A DNA stretch of 64,000 nt, from assembly GCA_964019695.1 (NCBI GenBank), contig OZ026526.1, positions 10,125,254 through 10,189,253 on the forward strand. Direction: 5' to 3'. The translations under genes and the position numbers were made by a program. Positions within the stretch are counted from its first letter, which is position 1; each line of letters starts with the position of its first letter. The notes beneath the pieces were generated by a model, which was not told where the DNA came from, did not search any database, and worked only from the letters and a program-made list of their open reading frames with translations. The DNA comes from Loripinus fragilis. Lineage: Eukaryota; Mollusca; Bivalvia; Lucinida; Lucinidae. Below, one piece after another: positions 63,710 through 64,000 of this stretch.

Positions 63710-64000
63710 TTGCCCTTTGATGGATGGGAAGGTGGTTGGGGAGGGGGTGGGGCAAATATTGATTCAGATTTGCCAAATTTTTAAAAGAAAACCGCATCTT
63801 AAGCTACCATGTACAAAATGTGCTCTTAACATTTAATTTTTAATTTCCTCTGAAAATAATAAGACAGTTCTTTTAAGACAGTTAAAGCTCATTGATAAGA
63901 AGGTATTCACATTTTTTGGCCCAAATTTTTGTTTTATTGGACCTTTGTCTAAGAATATTGAAAACTGATTGCAAAATCTATTTGAGCCAACATATTTAGG

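Overview
The window is animal nuclear DNA. It is AT-rich, its genes are broken into exons by long introns, and it is packed with short inverted-repeat elements (MITEs), SINEs, tandem arrays and a few larger transposons. The repeat style points to a mollusc, most likely a bivalve: pearl-like elements with tandem cores of about 160 bp and CTGT microsatellites, many foldback MITEs with TTAACCC-type ends, and SINEs ending in GGGACGTAAAG plus an AAAC-rich tail. That assignment is inference and no species is claimed.

Three host coding signals stand out. At 4934-5143 (+) is the last exon of hormone-sensitive lipase (LIPE), carrying the catalytic Asp and His; the rest of the gene must lie to the left of the window. 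From 33287 to the right edge there is an immunoglobulin-domain locus on the + strand: a signal-peptide exon (33287-33344), four exons that each encode one Ig-like domain (34719-35072, 38444-38809, 52755-53192, 60596-61042) and a short linker exon (63092-63145). Every junction is phase 1, so every internal exon is a multiple of three. A second signal-peptide-like exon with a phase 1 donor (42516-42570) lies between the second and third Ig exons. The locus is therefore either one gene with two alternative first exons, or two tandem paralogous genes that each begin with a signal peptide and an Ig pair. I cannot decide between these from sequence alone.

Layout: 122-4900 is a head-to-tail array of eight 240-bp MITE-A copies, split by a 5'-truncated Penelope-like retroelement (1288-4185; RT plus GIY-YIG ORF, and an overlapping C2H2 zinc-finger ORF). 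5144-15600 holds dispersed MITEs, SINEs and one Transib-like element with CACTGTG ends. 15941-17282 is a 55-bp minisatellite grown inside a MITE. 19829-20848 is a mariner-like foldback element. 21478-21850 is a 34-bp tandem repeat. 22111-25053 is a pearl/Helitron-like element with another inserted in it. 25920-31300 is a 51-bp satellite (about 80 units) interrupted by a Tc1/mariner-class DD37E transposon with a one-base frameshift. From 33 kb on, the introns of the Ig locus hold a 1.8-kb TIR element, a second Transib-like element with two further insertions, a 4.6-kb long-TIR element with TTAA flanks, and a 4.5-5.0-kb long-TIR element holding decayed coding sequence.

No operon-like organisation, rRNA gene or CRISPR array is present. 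Most open frames in the window are accidents of repeats.
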